Assembly: GCF_002332425.1 (NCBI RefSeq)
Contig: NZ_NRGS01000025.1
Span: forward strand, 105,850 to 169,849
Source: Brachybacterium alimentarium
GTDB lineage: Bacteria; Actinomycetota; Actinomycetes; Actinomycetales; Dermabacteraceae
DNA length: 64,000 nucleotides
Direction: 5' to 3'
Under the pieces are notes generated by a model, which saw only the letters and a program-made list of their open reading frames with translations, searched no databases and was not told the DNA's origin. Both the position numbers and the translations under genes were made by a program. This document shows positions 25,476 to 34,538 of the stretch, piece after piece; position 1 is the stretch's first letter; the number at the start of each line of letters is the position of its first letter.

Positions 25476-26786
25476 GTGCGCACAGCGAACATCCCCACCA
25501 GGACGTGGAGCGGTGGGCATCGCTGGTGCCCCCAGCACCTCCTCGCCCCGCGCGACGAGGCCGGCGTGCTCGAGGGGCTCGCGCTCGCGCGGTCCCGCAA
25601 GCTGCCGCTCAGGGTGATCGGCGGCGGGCACTCCTTCACTCCGCTGGCCGCGACCGACGGCGTCGCGATGAGCCTGGATGCGCTGTCCGGGTTGGTCCGT
25701 GCGGACCCAGCATCGGGCCTGGTGACTCTGCGGGGCGGCACCCGACTCTGGGAGATCGCGGAGCTGCTGGCCCCCTACGGTCTCGCGCTGTCCGTCATGG
25801 GCGACATCGATCGCCAGTCGATCGCCGGCGCCATCCAGACCGGGACCCACGGCACCGGCGCCCGCTTCACGGGGGTCGCCGGCATGGTGCGAGCCCTGCG
25901 CCTCGCCCTGGCCGACGGCAGCATCGTGGAGACCTCGCCCACGCAGGATCCGGATCTCTTCCAGGCGGCCCGTCTCGGACTCGGCACCATCGGCATCGTC
26001 CTCGAGGTGACGATCGCGTGCGTGCCCGCGTATCGGCTCGATCTGGTCGAGAGCACCGAGCCGCTCGAGGCGACCGTCGGCTCCTTCCTGCCGGACTCCG
26101 CGATCACCGATCATCACGAATTCTTCTGGTTCCCGCGGACGGACCGCGCGACCGTGCGCGTCAGCAGGCGGGTCCCGCAGGAGACGGCGCGGCGACGCCC
26201 GAGTCGCGCAGCCGAGCTCCTCCAGCAGGAGGTCCTCGGCAACGGGGCCTGGGAACTGCTGTGCCGCAGCGCCGCCCTCGTGCCGCATCTCAGCCGCCCG
26301 GCGGCCGAGATCGCCTCGCGCGTGTTCGCCGGGCCGCGCGTGGTCGACGAATCGGCCGCCGTCTTCACCGCACCCCGGCGAGTGCGCTTCCAGGAATCCG
26401 AATGGGCCATCCCGGCGTCGCGCTTCCCCGCGGCCTTCGCCGCGCTGCGGGCGCGTTTCGAGGACGAGAACGTGCGCGTCACCTTCCCGCTGGAGGTGCG
26501 TCGGGCCGCGGCGGACGATGTCTGGCTGTCCACCGCTCACGGCCGGGACACCGTGTACATCGCCGCGCATCGTTACCATCGCGAGGAAGCCGGGCCCTAT
26601 CTGCTGATGGTCCAGCGCGTCCTGGAGCCGTTCGCAGCGCGCCCGCACTGGGGCAAACGGCACTGGCTCAGCAGGAAGGAGCTGACCTCCCTGTATCCCC
26701 GGTTCGAGGATTTCCGCACGGTGCGGGAGGCGGTGGATCCCGACGGGGTGCTGCTGACCGGATACCTCCGACACCTCCTGCTCTGA
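25476..26786 (+). CDS. FAD-linked D-arabinono-1,4-lactone oxidase family protein
   Basis: A 436-residue oxidase of the VAO/ALO superfamily: FAD-binding PLRVIGGGHSFTPLAATDGVAMSL (about 43-66), GDIDRQSIAGAIQTGTHGTG (108-127) and an ALO C-terminal domain ending in YPRFEDFRTVREAVDPDGVLLTGYL. No covalent-flavin His at the usual place except within GGGHSF. It would oxidise a sugar lactone or polyol, substrate unknown. GTG 25476 with AGAGGAGC upstream. Confidence 0.85.
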   Translation: MRTANIPTRTWSGGHRWCPQHLLAPRDEAGVLEGLALARSRKLPLRVIGGGHSFTPLAATDGVAMSLDALSGLVRADPASGLVTLRGGTRLWEIAELLAPYGLALSVMGDIDRQSIAGAIQTGTHGTGARFTGVAGMVRALRLALADGSIVETSPTQDPDLFQAARLGLGTIGIVLEVTIACVPAYRLDLVESTEPLEATVGSFLPDSAITDHHEFFWFPRTDRATVRVSRRVPQETARRRPSRAAELLQQEVLGNGAWELLCRSAALVPHLSRPAAEIASRVFAGPRVVDESAAVFTAPRRVRFQESEWAIPASRFPAAFAALRARFEDENVRVTFPLEVRRAAADDVWLSTAHGRDTVYIAAHRYHREEAGPYLLMVQRVLEPFAARPHWGKRHWLSRKELTSLYPRFEDFRTVREAVDPDGVLLTGYLRHLLL

Positions 26787-26902
26787 GCGTCGTGCGGCGA
26801 TCGCTGCGCATCGAGGATGGTCCGTCCACGTCCCGCACCGGGGTCGGTCCGCCCGGCGGCCGTCCCGGCAGTGCCCCACCGGACCGGGCTAGGCTCGAGA
26901 CG

Positions 26903-27799
26903 ATGAACACGTCAGCAGCGCAGACAGCGCCCACCACAGCACCGAGCCCCGACCACCTGCTGGACATCGCCCTCACCGCAGCGCGTGCTGCGGCGGACTA
27001 CATCCGATCCCTGGATCGCGAGGGCCTGGCCCGCGAGTACAAGACCTCCAGCCACGACATCGTCACCGAGCACGACAGGGCGAGCGAGGAGATCATCGTC
27101 GCCGAGCTGCGCCGCCTGCTCCCCACCTGCCGCATCGTCGGCGAGGAGGGCGGGGAGCGCCCGGCCGATGCGCCCCATGCCGGCGAGGCGGACTCGGCGG
27201 AGCAGGTCGTGAGCTTCTATGTCGACCCGATCGACGGGACCAGCAACTTCGCGGCCGGCCTGCCCCTGTTCTGCATCTCGATCGGGGTGACGGTCGGCGA
27301 TGAACTGGTCGCCGGCGTGATCGACGCTCCCATCCTCGGCCAGGTGTTCACGGCGGCCGACGGACCTGCGATGCTCAACGGTCGCGAGCTGCGGCCTCGC
27401 GCCACGAACGGTGCGCCCGATGCCCTGGTGCTGTCCGGCTTCCCGGGCCAGCGCACATGGGCGGAGTTCCCAGAGCACGCCGCACGGGTGCAGCCTCAGC
27501 TGGAGGACGGGCTCTCCGCGATCCGCCATCTCGGCTCGGCAGCCATCGAACTGGCCTATGTCGCCGCCGGCTGGGCCGATGCGACCTTCCTGGCCTCGAT
27601 CAACGCCTGGGACATCGCTGCGGGGTTCCACATCCTGAACCGGGCCGGTGGCTCTGTGCGCACGTGGCCGGGCCGAGGGGAGAAGGGCCTGCCCGATTTC
27701 CTGAACCCGGCCTATGTCGCCTGCACCGGTCAGGAGCGCCTCGACCTGGTCGACGGCGTGTTCGAGGAGCTCCAAGCTCTGCGTGACGCAGATCTGTGA
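26903..27799 (+). CDS. Inositol monophosphatase family protein
   Basis: A Mg-dependent phosphatase of 298 residues. The lithium-sensitive phosphatase motifs are all present: GEEGGE (metal Glu), DPIDGTSNFAAGLP, and NAWDIAAGFHILNRAGG. The substrate may be inositol phosphate, NADP or PAP; sequence alone does not decide. TAGGCT (26890-26895) ends seven bases before ATG 26903 and no Shine-Dalgarno is visible: likely leaderless. Confidence 0.92.
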   Translation: MNTSAAQTAPTTAPSPDHLLDIALTAARAAADYIRSLDREGLAREYKTSSHDIVTEHDRASEEIIVAELRRLLPTCRIVGEEGGERPADAPHAGEADSAEQVVSFYVDPIDGTSNFAAGLPLFCISIGVTVGDELVAGVIDAPILGQVFTAADGPAMLNGRELRPRATNGAPDALVLSGFPGQRTWAEFPEHAARVQPQLEDGLSAIRHLGSAAIELAYVAAGWADATFLASINAWDIAAGFHILNRAGGSVRTWPGRGEKGLPDFLNPAYVACTGQERLDLVDGVFEELQALRDADL

Positions 27800-27816
27800 T
27801 CCTCGTCAAGGAGGTC

Positions 27817-27831
27817 ATGACGAGTCGTCAT
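27817..27831. promoter_or_regulatory. Palindrome between the inositol phosphatase gene and tRNA-Ala
   Basis: ATGACGA-G-TCGTCAT, seven-base arms, 17 bases after the preceding stop codon and 45 bases before the tRNA. Function unknown: operator or weak terminator. Confidence 0.35.
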
Positions 27832-27875
27832 CCGGGGCTTCCCGGTGGTAATCTGTCATGGTCGCCACGCGACAT

Positions 27876-27948
27876 GGGGCTATGGCGCAGTTGGTAGCGC
27901 GTCTCGTTCGCAATGAGAAGGTCGGGGGTTCGAATCCCCCTAGCTCCA
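27876..27948 (+). tRNA. tRNA-Ala (anticodon CGC)
   Basis: A 73-base cloverleaf: acceptor GGGGCTA/TAGCTCC including the G3-U70 identity pair of tRNA-Ala, D stem GCGC/GCGC, anticodon loop TTCGCAA (anticodon CGC, decodes GCG), T arm GGGGG-TTCGAAT-CCCCC. CCA is not encoded. Confidence 0.98.
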
Positions 27949-27956
27949 CCGGAGGA

Positions 27957-28001
27957 GAAACCCTCTCCCACCAGTCGACACACTGGTCGGGAGGGGGTTT
28001 C
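27957..28001 (+). terminator. tRNA-Ala terminator
   Basis: A long hairpin: GAAACCCTCTCCC then ACCAGT, loop, ACTGGT, then a bulged GGGAGGGGGTTTC, followed by TTC. It begins nine bases after the tRNA. Confidence 0.75.
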
Positions 28002-28105
28002 TTCGTGTCCAGCTGCGGACCGCGGCTCGGCGGATGGCACCGGGCAACGGGGAGCGCCCTCGACGGGGACGCCCGTCAGGCGGGCAGCCGGTCACCGGAA
28101 CGGGG

Positions 28106-28441
28106 TCATCGCCAGGAGATCGGGCGGAATCGGCCGCCGCCGCGGGTGAGCAGGACCGCCCGCGGCGGCGAGATGGTCGCGGTGGTGCGCTCGAGATGGT
28201 CGATGACCATGTGCACCGCATGCCGGGCGGTGTCGTCCTCGCGACGTCCCTCGAGCGGATCGACGACGTAGCGCAGCACCACCCGACCGACGCGCCGCCC
28301 GTCCACCAGCGGTGCTTCCACGTCACGCTTCTCGATCATGTGCAGGGAGCCGAGGGCGAGCGCCGCCTGCTCCATGACGTCGGCGGGCGTCGCCCCTGGA
28401 TGCAGGTCACCGATGGGCAGGTGCATGCGGTAGCTCGGCAT
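28106..28441 (-). CDS. Conserved small protein, unknown function
   Basis: A 111-residue protein I do not recognise. It opens MPSYRMHLPIGDLHPGATPADVME, lacks membrane segments and is mostly mixed alpha/beta with a C-terminal basic patch (TRGGGRFRPISWR). Support for it being real: good codon use and TAGATT (28448-28453, minus strand) ending six bases before the ATG, as at other leaderless genes here. It diverges from the next gene. Confidence 0.55.
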   Translation of the reverse strand: MPSYRMHLPIGDLHPGATPADVMEQAALALGSLHMIEKRDVEAPLVDGRRVGRVVLRYVVDPLEGRREDDTARHAVHMVIDHLERTTATISPPRAVLLTRGGGRFRPISWR

Positions 28442-28532
28442 GCTCTCAATCTAGTCGCCACCGCCGGCCTCGTCCGAGCGCAACCCGCTCTCGCTGTGCG
28501 CCTGCCATGGATCGCGCCGTAGGCTGGGACCC

Positions 28533-29078
28533 ATGACCCGCCCCCTCCTCCGCGTCGGCTTCGTGCCCGGCGTCGAACCGGACCGTTTCGTGCGCCGCTG
28601 GAAAGCCGGCCGCCGCGAGGCCTGGCTCGAACTCGTGCCCGTCCCCGTCTCCCGCCAGCGCGCCGCGCTCGACGAGGGCGAGGTCGACATGTGCTTCGTG
28701 CGCCTGCCGCTGCTCACGGACGAGCTCCACGTGGTCCCGCTGTGGGAGGAGCGAGCAGCCGTCGTGGTGGGGGACGAGCACGTGCTCAGCGTGCTCGACG
28801 AGATCCACGAGGAGGATCTGGTCGAGGAGACCGAGCTGCCGCAGCAGGACCCCGACGATGCCGCCTCCCGGGTCGCGATCGCCGCGGCCGGCGTCGGCTA
28901 CGCGCGGATGCCGCTGTCGCTGGCGCGCCTCCACCATCGCAAGGACGCCGTGCACCGTCCCCTCGTGGATGGAGGCCCCACCCGCATCGCTCTGGCCTGG
29001 CCCCGCGAGGCGGACGACGACACCCGGCAGGAGTTCGTGGGCGTCGTGCGCGGTCGCACCGCCCGCTCCAGCCGCTGA
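28533..29078 (+). CDS. LysR-type substrate-binding domain protein without DNA-binding domain
   Basis: A 181-residue protein aligning with the periplasmic-binding-like effector domain of LysR regulators (LRVGFVPGVEPDRFVRRW, LDEGEVDMCFVRLPL, HVVPLWEERAAVVVGDEHVL, IAAAGVGYARMPLSLARL). There is no helix-turn-helix and no room for one upstream, because TAGGCT (28520-28525) lies seven bases before ATG 28533. It may be a stand-alone ligand sensor or a binding partner of a regulator. The next gene is luxS. Confidence 0.7.
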   Translation: MTRPLLRVGFVPGVEPDRFVRRWKAGRREAWLELVPVPVSRQRAALDEGEVDMCFVRLPLLTDELHVVPLWEERAAVVVGDEHVLSVLDEIHEEDLVEETELPQQDPDDAASRVAIAAAGVGYARMPLSLARLHHRKDAVHRPLVDGGPTRIALAWPREADDDTRQEFVGVVRGRTARSSR

Positions 29079-29167
29079 GCAGCTGCTGCGCCCCGGGCGC
29101 AGCCGTGACAGCCTGGCCAGACCCACCAACTCCCGACCGACGACCCCTCCACGACGAAGGAGAACCC

Positions 29168-29644
29168 ATGACCGAGCAGGCCCCGCACATGAACGTCGAG
29201 AGCTTCAACCTCGACCACCGCACCGTCGCCGCGCCCTATCTGCGCATCGCCGATCGCAAGGAGCTGCCCGGCGGCGACGTGCTCACGAAGTTCGACGTGC
29301 GCTTCACCCAGCCCAACGTCGAGCACCTGGAGTCCGAGACCGTCCACTCGCTCGAGCACATGATGGCCGAGCACATGCGCAACCACAGCGATGTCGTCCT
29401 GGACGTCTCCCCGATGGGCTGCCGCACCGGCTTCTACGTGCTGCTGATCGGCGACCACACCCCGGAGGGCTTCGCCCCGGTCCTCGAGGCGACCCTGCAG
29501 GATCTGCTCGCGGCCGACGAGGTCCCCGCCGCCAACGAGATCCAGTGCGGCTGGGGAGCGCACCACACCCTCGAGGGCGCGAAGGCCGCCGCCCGCAGCT
29601 TCCTGGACGCTCGCGAGCAGTGGGGCCAGGTCACGGCGAGCTGA
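29168..29644 (+). CDS. luxS: S-ribosylhomocysteine lyase LuxS
   Basis: Cleaves S-ribosylhomocysteine to homocysteine and DPD, the AI-2 precursor, in the activated methyl cycle. In the 158 residues the metal ligands are His60 and His64 (HSLEH) and Cys127 (NEIQCGWG); Glu63 and Cys85 (MGCRTGFY) are catalytic. ATG 29168 follows GAAGGAGAA; the Met seven residues later is an alternative. No pfs or other methyl-cycle gene is adjacent. Confidence 0.97.
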   Translation: MTEQAPHMNVESFNLDHRTVAAPYLRIADRKELPGGDVLTKFDVRFTQPNVEHLESETVHSLEHMMAEHMRNHSDVVLDVSPMGCRTGFYVLLIGDHTPEGFAPVLEATLQDLLAADEVPAANEIQCGWGAHHTLEGAKAAARSFLDAREQWGQVTAS

Positions 29645-31763
29645 TCTCCTCGCGCACCGCCGCCAGCAGGCGCGCGGTGCGCGGATCCGTGGCCAGGTCA
29701 TCGATCGACACCGGCCGCTCGTGGGCATCGGCCAGCGGGATCCTCCAGTTCGGATATTCCTCGTCGGTGCCGGGCTGGTTCTGGATCCTCCGCTCGCCCA
29801 CGCAATCCACCAGGGACACGCCCAGCAGCATCGACGGGGTCCGGGCCAGGAACCGGTGCAGCGCGATCACCGTGTCCTCGATGCCGGCTCCCGGCCCCAG
29901 GAGCCCGTCGGCGCGCAGCACGTCCAGCACGCGTTCGCGCCCGGCGGCATCCGTCGCGAGCTCCTCCTGGAGACTTCGCTCCAGCAGACCCAGCTCATGG
30001 CGCAGCGTGACATGGTCCCCGGCGAGGTAGCCGGCCGTGGGCGGCAGATCGTGCGTGGTCACCGAGGCCAGGCACAGGGGCCGGTAGTGCTCCGGCGGCA
30101 GCGGACTGCCCTCGTCGTCGGCCTCGAACCACAGGATCGACGTGCCGAGGATCCCGCGATCCACCAGGTGGTCGCGCACCCAGGGTTCGAAGGTGCCCAG
30201 ATCCTCGCCGATCACGAGCGTGCCGGAGCGCTCGGCCTCCAGCGCCAGGATGCCGATCATGGCCTCATGGTCGTAGGCGACATAGGCGCCGTCGGACGCC
30301 TCATGCCCTTCCGGGATCCACCACAGCCGGAACAGGCCCAGCACATGGTCGATCCGCAGGGCCCCGGCATGCCTCATGAGGGTGCGCAGCATGTCGCGCC
30401 ACGGCCGGTAGGAGGCCTCCCTGAGATGTTCGGGATGCCAGGGCGGCTGATGCCAGTTCTGGCCCTGCTGGTTGTACTGGTCCGCCGGGGCGCCGACGGT
30501 CGCTCCGCGGGCGAGCACGTCGCGCAGCCGCCACGCATCCGCCCCGACCTGCTCGACGCCCACGGCGAGATCGTGCATGATGCCGATCCGCATCCCGGCC
30601 TCCCGCGCGGCCGCCTGAGCTGCACCCATCTGCTCATCCAGCAGCCACTGGGTCCACACGTGGAATTCGATGCGGTCGGCGAGCTGCCCGCGAGCCTGCT
30701 CGACGGTCTCCTCGTCGAGATGTGCCAGCTGCTGCTCCTCGGGCGTGCCGCGCAGCGATTCCGCGAGCGCGCACCACAGGGCGAAGTCCTCCAGGCCCTT
30801 CCCCTCACGCCGACGGTAGGCGTCCAGCAGTGCGCGCCGCCCTGCCGTGAGCGGCACCGCGAAGAGTTCCTCGAGAGCGCCGATCTTCGCGGTGAGCACG
30901 TCGTCGCGCTCGAGACGGTCCACCCGGGTGTTCCAGCCCTCGATCTCGGTCCGCAGGAGGTCGAGGCGCTGCCGGGCCTGCTCCGGCAGCGCGCGGTACT
31001 CGGGGACGTCCTCGGGCCGCAGGTACAGCGCACTGGTGAAGCGGCGGGTGACGGGCAGATAGGGGGAGGGCTCCACCGGCGGGGTCGGATAGCTCGCGTG
31101 CAGCGGGTTCACCAGCACGAAGTCCGCCCCGTGGTGGACACCGAGGATCGCTGCCAGATCACGCAGATCGGCGAGGTCCCCGAGTCCCCACGAGCGGTCG
31201 GAGCGCACGGAGTAGAGCTGCGCCTGGAGTCCCGTGGCGCGGCGGGCCGCGAAGGGCTCGTGCGTCGTGAGCGTCTCCGGGGTGACGACGACGTCCCCCT
31301 CGTGGCGTCCGTCGGCCGTTGAGGCGACCAGCTGGTGCCAGCCCAGGGGGAGGCCGGCGGGCAGGCGGAACCGGGCTCTGCCGAGCAGACGCCCATCGAG
31401 CTCGACGGGCGGGGTGTGGTCCTCGACCTGCTCGAGGTCCCGGCGGCCGCCGCTCTCGAGCAGCAGGTGGGCGGTGACCGCGGTGCCGTGCTCGACGTGG
31501 ACGGGCACGCTCGAGTCCTGATCGGTGCGCAGCACGGTCACCGGCGGCACCGTGCGGCTCCAGGGAGCGCGTCCGTGCTCGCTGCGGAGCCGAGCGAGGT
31601 CTTCGTCGTCGGTGATGTCCCGGCCGGGCGAGGCGAGCGACGTCACCACCGCGAGCAGGGTGTCGTCGTGGACGTCCTGGAGAGTGCCGTCCCATCCCCA
31701 GTATTCGGTGCTGACACCGAGGTCGTGGGCGAGGTCGCGCAGCGCTGTGGGATCCGGGGACAT
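29631..31763 (-). CDS. malQ: 4-alpha-glucanotransferase (amylomaltase, GH77)
   Basis: Transfers maltosyl and longer glucan units during maltodextrin and glycogen use. The 710-residue product is the long actinobacterial form with an N-terminal beta domain of about 170 residues before the GH77 barrel. Catalytic motifs: LRIDHVLGLF (nucleophile Asp near 470), VIGEDLGTF (acid Glu near 519) and TTHDLPPTAGY (Asp near 571). The end overlaps luxS by 14 bases tail to tail. TACGAT (31770-31775, minus strand) ends six bases before the ATG: probably leaderless. Confidence 0.95.
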   Translation of the reverse strand: MSPDPTALRDLAHDLGVSTEYWGWDGTLQDVHDDTLLAVVTSLASPGRDITDDEDLARLRSEHGRAPWSRTVPPVTVLRTDQDSSVPVHVEHGTAVTAHLLLESGGRRDLEQVEDHTPPVELDGRLLGRARFRLPAGLPLGWHQLVASTADGRHEGDVVVTPETLTTHEPFAARRATGLQAQLYSVRSDRSWGLGDLADLRDLAAILGVHHGADFVLVNPLHASYPTPPVEPSPYLPVTRRFTSALYLRPEDVPEYRALPEQARQRLDLLRTEIEGWNTRVDRLERDDVLTAKIGALEELFAVPLTAGRRALLDAYRRREGKGLEDFALWCALAESLRGTPEEQQLAHLDEETVEQARGQLADRIEFHVWTQWLLDEQMGAAQAAAREAGMRIGIMHDLAVGVEQVGADAWRLRDVLARGATVGAPADQYNQQGQNWHQPPWHPEHLREASYRPWRDMLRTLMRHAGALRIDHVLGLFRLWWIPEGHEASDGAYVAYDHEAMIGILALEAERSGTLVIGEDLGTFEPWVRDHLVDRGILGTSILWFEADDEGSPLPPEHYRPLCLASVTTHDLPPTAGYLAGDHVTLRHELGLLERSLQEELATDAAGRERVLDVLRADGLLGPGAGIEDTVIALHRFLARTPSMLLGVSLVDCVGERRIQNQPGTDEEYPNWRIPLADAHERPVSIDDLATDPRTARLLAAVREEISSP

Positions 31764-31845
31764 GCCGTCATCGTAACGGCGATCACACCGGGGCCCTCGC
31801 GGTGATCAGCCGCGGGGGACCACGCCGGGGGAGCGCACCAGGGGA

Positions 31846-33447
31846 TCAGGTCCAGCCGGGCAGCCACATCCGGTAGCGCCACTGCTCCAGATCGATGACC
31901 TCGCCGGTCCACAGCGGCCAGAAGAAGGCCGAGACCAGCACGATGAGCACGAGCAGCGAGCCGGCGAAGAGCCCGCCCGCCAGACGGCGCTCCGAGTCGG
32001 CGCCGCGGGGTCCGATCACCAGCCCGAGCACGTAGGCGAGGCACAGGATCAGCCAGGGCTCGAACACGACGGCATAGAAGGTGAAGATCGTGCGGTCCAT
32101 GTAGAGCAGCCACGGCAGGTAGCCGCCGATGATGCCGGCCAGCGCGGCCCAGGCCCGGCCGTCGAAGCGCAGGATCGCCAGGAGCAGGGTGACGATCACG
32201 GCGATGCTGCCCAGCCACCAGATCAGCGGGTTGCCCACGTCCAGGATGTGCGAGGCGCACTTGGCGACCTCGCAGCCGTTCTCCCCGTACTCGTAGGAGC
32301 GGTAGTAGAAGTTGGTGGGCCGCAGCATCAGCGGCCAGCCCAACGGGTTCGCCTGATAGGGGTGCTCGGAGTCCAGTCCGACATGGAAGTTGTACGCCTG
32401 GCGGTGGTACAGCCACAGCGAGACCAGCGAGTCGATGACCCCGTTGCCCGTGCCCGCTCCGTCGCGCTCGGCCAGGTGCCGGTTGTAGCCCACCGAAGAG
32501 GCGAACCACCCCGACCACGACAGCACGTAGACCACCACCGCGGTGCCCACGGTCGCGAAGAAAGCGGGGATCGCGTCCTTGACCAGGCCGCCCAGCAGCC
32601 AGCGGCGCTGGGCGATCGTGCGTCGTGCCCACCAGTCCCACAGCACCGTCATGATGCCGAACACCGCGATCATGTACAGCCCGGACCACTTCACCGAGCA
32701 GGCCATCCCGAGCAGCACCCCGGCGGCGAGACGCCAGGGGCGCAGGCCCCCGGAGATCCCGAGGGTCGGCGCGAGCGCGGCGCTCGCGTGCAGGCGGGCG
32801 GTCTCCCGGGCGAGCCGTTCGCGGAATCGGTCGCGATCGATGAGCAGTGCTCCGAACGCGGCCAGCGCGAAGAACATCAGGAACGGGTCCAGCAGGCTCG
32901 TGCGGGAGTGGACGATGTGCATGCCGTCGATCGCGAGCAGCAGCCCGGCGATCAGGCCGACGGTCGTCGAGCGGAACAGCCTGCGGCCGATGAAGGTCAG
33001 CATGAGCACTGCGGCCGAGCCCATCAGCGCGCTCGAGATCCGCCAGCCGGCGGGGGAGTCGGGCCCCATCAGCGACATGCCGAGGCCGATCAGCCACTTG
33101 CCCAGCGGCGGATGGACCACGTACGAGCCGGTGTCCTCGTAGGTGTCCACGTCGCCGGACTCGAACACGGCGTCGTGCTCGTCGGGCCAGGACATCTCGA
33201 CGCCCTCCTGGGTGAGCGCGTAGCCGTCCTTGACGTAGTACGTCTCGTCGAAGATCAGCTCGTCCACGGCGCCCAGGCCCCACAGCCGCAGCACGAGCGC
33301 GAGCCCGAACAGGGCCATCGCACCGGCCCAGGCCACGCGCGAGACGGGGAGATCGAACGTCTTCAGCCGGCGACGGTAGGAGGCGAGCAGCTCATCGGGC
33401 TCTCCCTCGACGTCTGCGCGATGGGTCGCGACCTCCTCCGTGTGCAC
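31846..33447 (-). CDS. Protein O-mannosyltransferase (dolichyl-phosphate-mannose type)
   Basis: A GT39 multi-pass membrane enzyme that transfers mannose from polyprenyl-phosphate-mannose to secreted proteins. About ten TMs; the first periplasmic loop has the catalytic IFDETYYVKDGYAL (near residue 68) and VHPPLGKWLIGLG, as in actinobacterial PMTs. I place the start at GTG 33447 rather than GTG 33453: TAGCAT (33454-33459, minus strand) would then lie six bases upstream, matching the leaderless pattern of the divergent rsmI. The difference is two residues. Confidence 0.9.
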   Translation of the reverse strand: MHTEEVATHRADVEGEPDELLASYRRRLKTFDLPVSRVAWAGAMALFGLALVLRLWGLGAVDELIFDETYYVKDGYALTQEGVEMSWPDEHDAVFESGDVDTYEDTGSYVVHPPLGKWLIGLGMSLMGPDSPAGWRISSALMGSAAVLMLTFIGRRLFRSTTVGLIAGLLLAIDGMHIVHSRTSLLDPFLMFFALAAFGALLIDRDRFRERLARETARLHASAALAPTLGISGGLRPWRLAAGVLLGMACSVKWSGLYMIAVFGIMTVLWDWWARRTIAQRRWLLGGLVKDAIPAFFATVGTAVVVYVLSWSGWFASSVGYNRHLAERDGAGTGNGVIDSLVSLWLYHRQAYNFHVGLDSEHPYQANPLGWPLMLRPTNFYYRSYEYGENGCEVAKCASHILDVGNPLIWWLGSIAVIVTLLLAILRFDGRAWAALAGIIGGYLPWLLYMDRTIFTFYAVVFEPWLILCLAYVLGLVIGPRGADSERRLAGGLFAGSLLVLIVLVSAFFWPLWTGEVIDLEQWRYRMWLPGWT

Positions 33448-33523
33448 CCGCACATGCTAGGACATCCGCCTCCTCCGCCCCGAACCCCGGACTGCGCGCG
33501 GCGCACCGACGACCGACGAGCGG

Positions 33524-33573
33524 GATGACCGGCGATGACTGGCGATGACTCACGACGACTGACGACGACTAGC
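33524..33573. repeat. Five ten-base tandem repeats between pmt and rsmI
   Basis: Five units of GA[T/C]GAC[C/T]-NNC-type sequence in exact ten-base register, running into the rsmI -10 hexamer (TAGCAT, 33570-33575). Confidence 0.8.
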
Positions 33574-33581
33574 ATGGCCGG

Positions 33582-34424
33582 ATGCTCGAACCCGGAGTCC
33601 TCACCCTCGCCGCGACCCCCATCGGCAACCCGCTGGACGCCTCCGTGCGCCTCATGCGCGCGCTCGAGCAGGCCGACCTGATCGCCGCCGAGGACACGCG
33701 ACGGCTGGCACGGCTCGTCGGCGCCCTCGAGGTGGAGACCACCGGAAGGATCCTTTCGTACCACGAGCACAACGAGGCCGAGCGCACGAGCGTCCTGCTC
33801 GACGCCCTCGCGGCCGGGGACCGGGTCCTGATCGTCACCGATGCCGGCATGCCTGTGGTCTCCGATCCCGGTTTCCGCGCCGTGCGCGCCGCGGCCGACG
33901 CCGGCGTCCGGGTCACCGTCATCCCTGGCCCCTCCGCGGTGCTCACGGCGCTCGCGGCGTCGGGGATCGCCCCTGACCGCTTCACCTTCGAGGGCTTCCC
34001 ACCGCGCCGCGAGGGTCGACGCACCAGCGCGCTCGAGCCCCTCGCCGCCGAGCAGCGCACGATGGTGTTCTTCGAGTCGCCTCGCCGCACGGCCGCCACC
34101 CTCGCCTCGATGGCCGAGGCGTTCGGGCCGCAGCGGCCGGCTGCGCTCGCGCGCGAGCTGACCAAGACCTATGAGGAGATCGTGCGGGGCACCCTCGGGG
34201 AGCTCGCCGAGAGGGCCCGGGAGACCGAGGTGCTCGGCGAGGTCGTGATCGTGGTCTCCGGTGCGGAACCGGTGGCTGCGAGCGCCGAGGACCTGGTCGA
34301 GCAGGTCCTGGCCCGCGTCGCGGCGGGGGAGCGCCTCAAGGACGTCACCAAGGACGTGGCCAAGGCGCACGACGGCATCAGTGCGAGCGAGCTCTACGAT
34401 CTGGCGCTGAGCCGGAAGCGCTGA
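33582..34424 (+). CDS. rsmI: 16S rRNA (cytidine-1402-2'-O)-methyltransferase
   Basis: A SAM-dependent methyltransferase of the small subunit. The 280-residue protein has the tetrapyrrole-methylase-like fold with [16 protein letters not shown] at the start, [37 protein letters not shown] and [16 protein letters not shown]. The -10-like TAGCAT ends six bases before ATG 33582 with no ribosome site, so it is likely leaderless. It diverges from pmt, the usual actinobacterial arrangement. Confidence 0.96.
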   Translation: MLEPGVLTLAATPIGNPLDASVRLMRALEQADLIAAEDTRRLARLVGALEVETTGRILSYHEHNEAERTSVLLDALAAGDRVLIVTDAGMPVVSDPGFRAVRAAADAGVRVTVIPGPSAVLTALAASGIAPDRFTFEGFPPRREGRRTSALEPLAAEQRTMVFFESPRRTAATLASMAEAFGPQRPAALARELTKTYEEIVRGTLGELAERARETEVLGEVVIVVSGAEPVAASAEDLVEQVLARVAAGERLKDVTKDVAKAHDGISASELYDLALSRKR

Positions 34425-34467
34425 GTGACTGGCTCGGCAGCGCTGACCTTGGCGGCCTTCGGGCAGC

Positions 34468-34502
34468 ACGAAGCCCCCGGCACCGAGTGCCAGGGGCTTC
34501 GT
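34468..34502. terminator. Bidirectional terminator between rsmI and rpmF
   Basis: A 15-base stem (ACGAAGCCCCCGGCA with one mismatch) and five-base loop between converging genes. Confidence 0.8.
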
Positions 34503-34538
34503 CGACGATCAGCAGCGGGTCGGAGGACCCGAGGAGGA

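Noticed and set aside
29079..29167. Possible SAM- or SAH-sensing riboswitch before luxS
   Set aside because: There is a GC hairpin (CTGCGCC...GGCGCAG) but none of the conserved SAM-I, SAM-IV or SAH motif strings, and the gap is too short.
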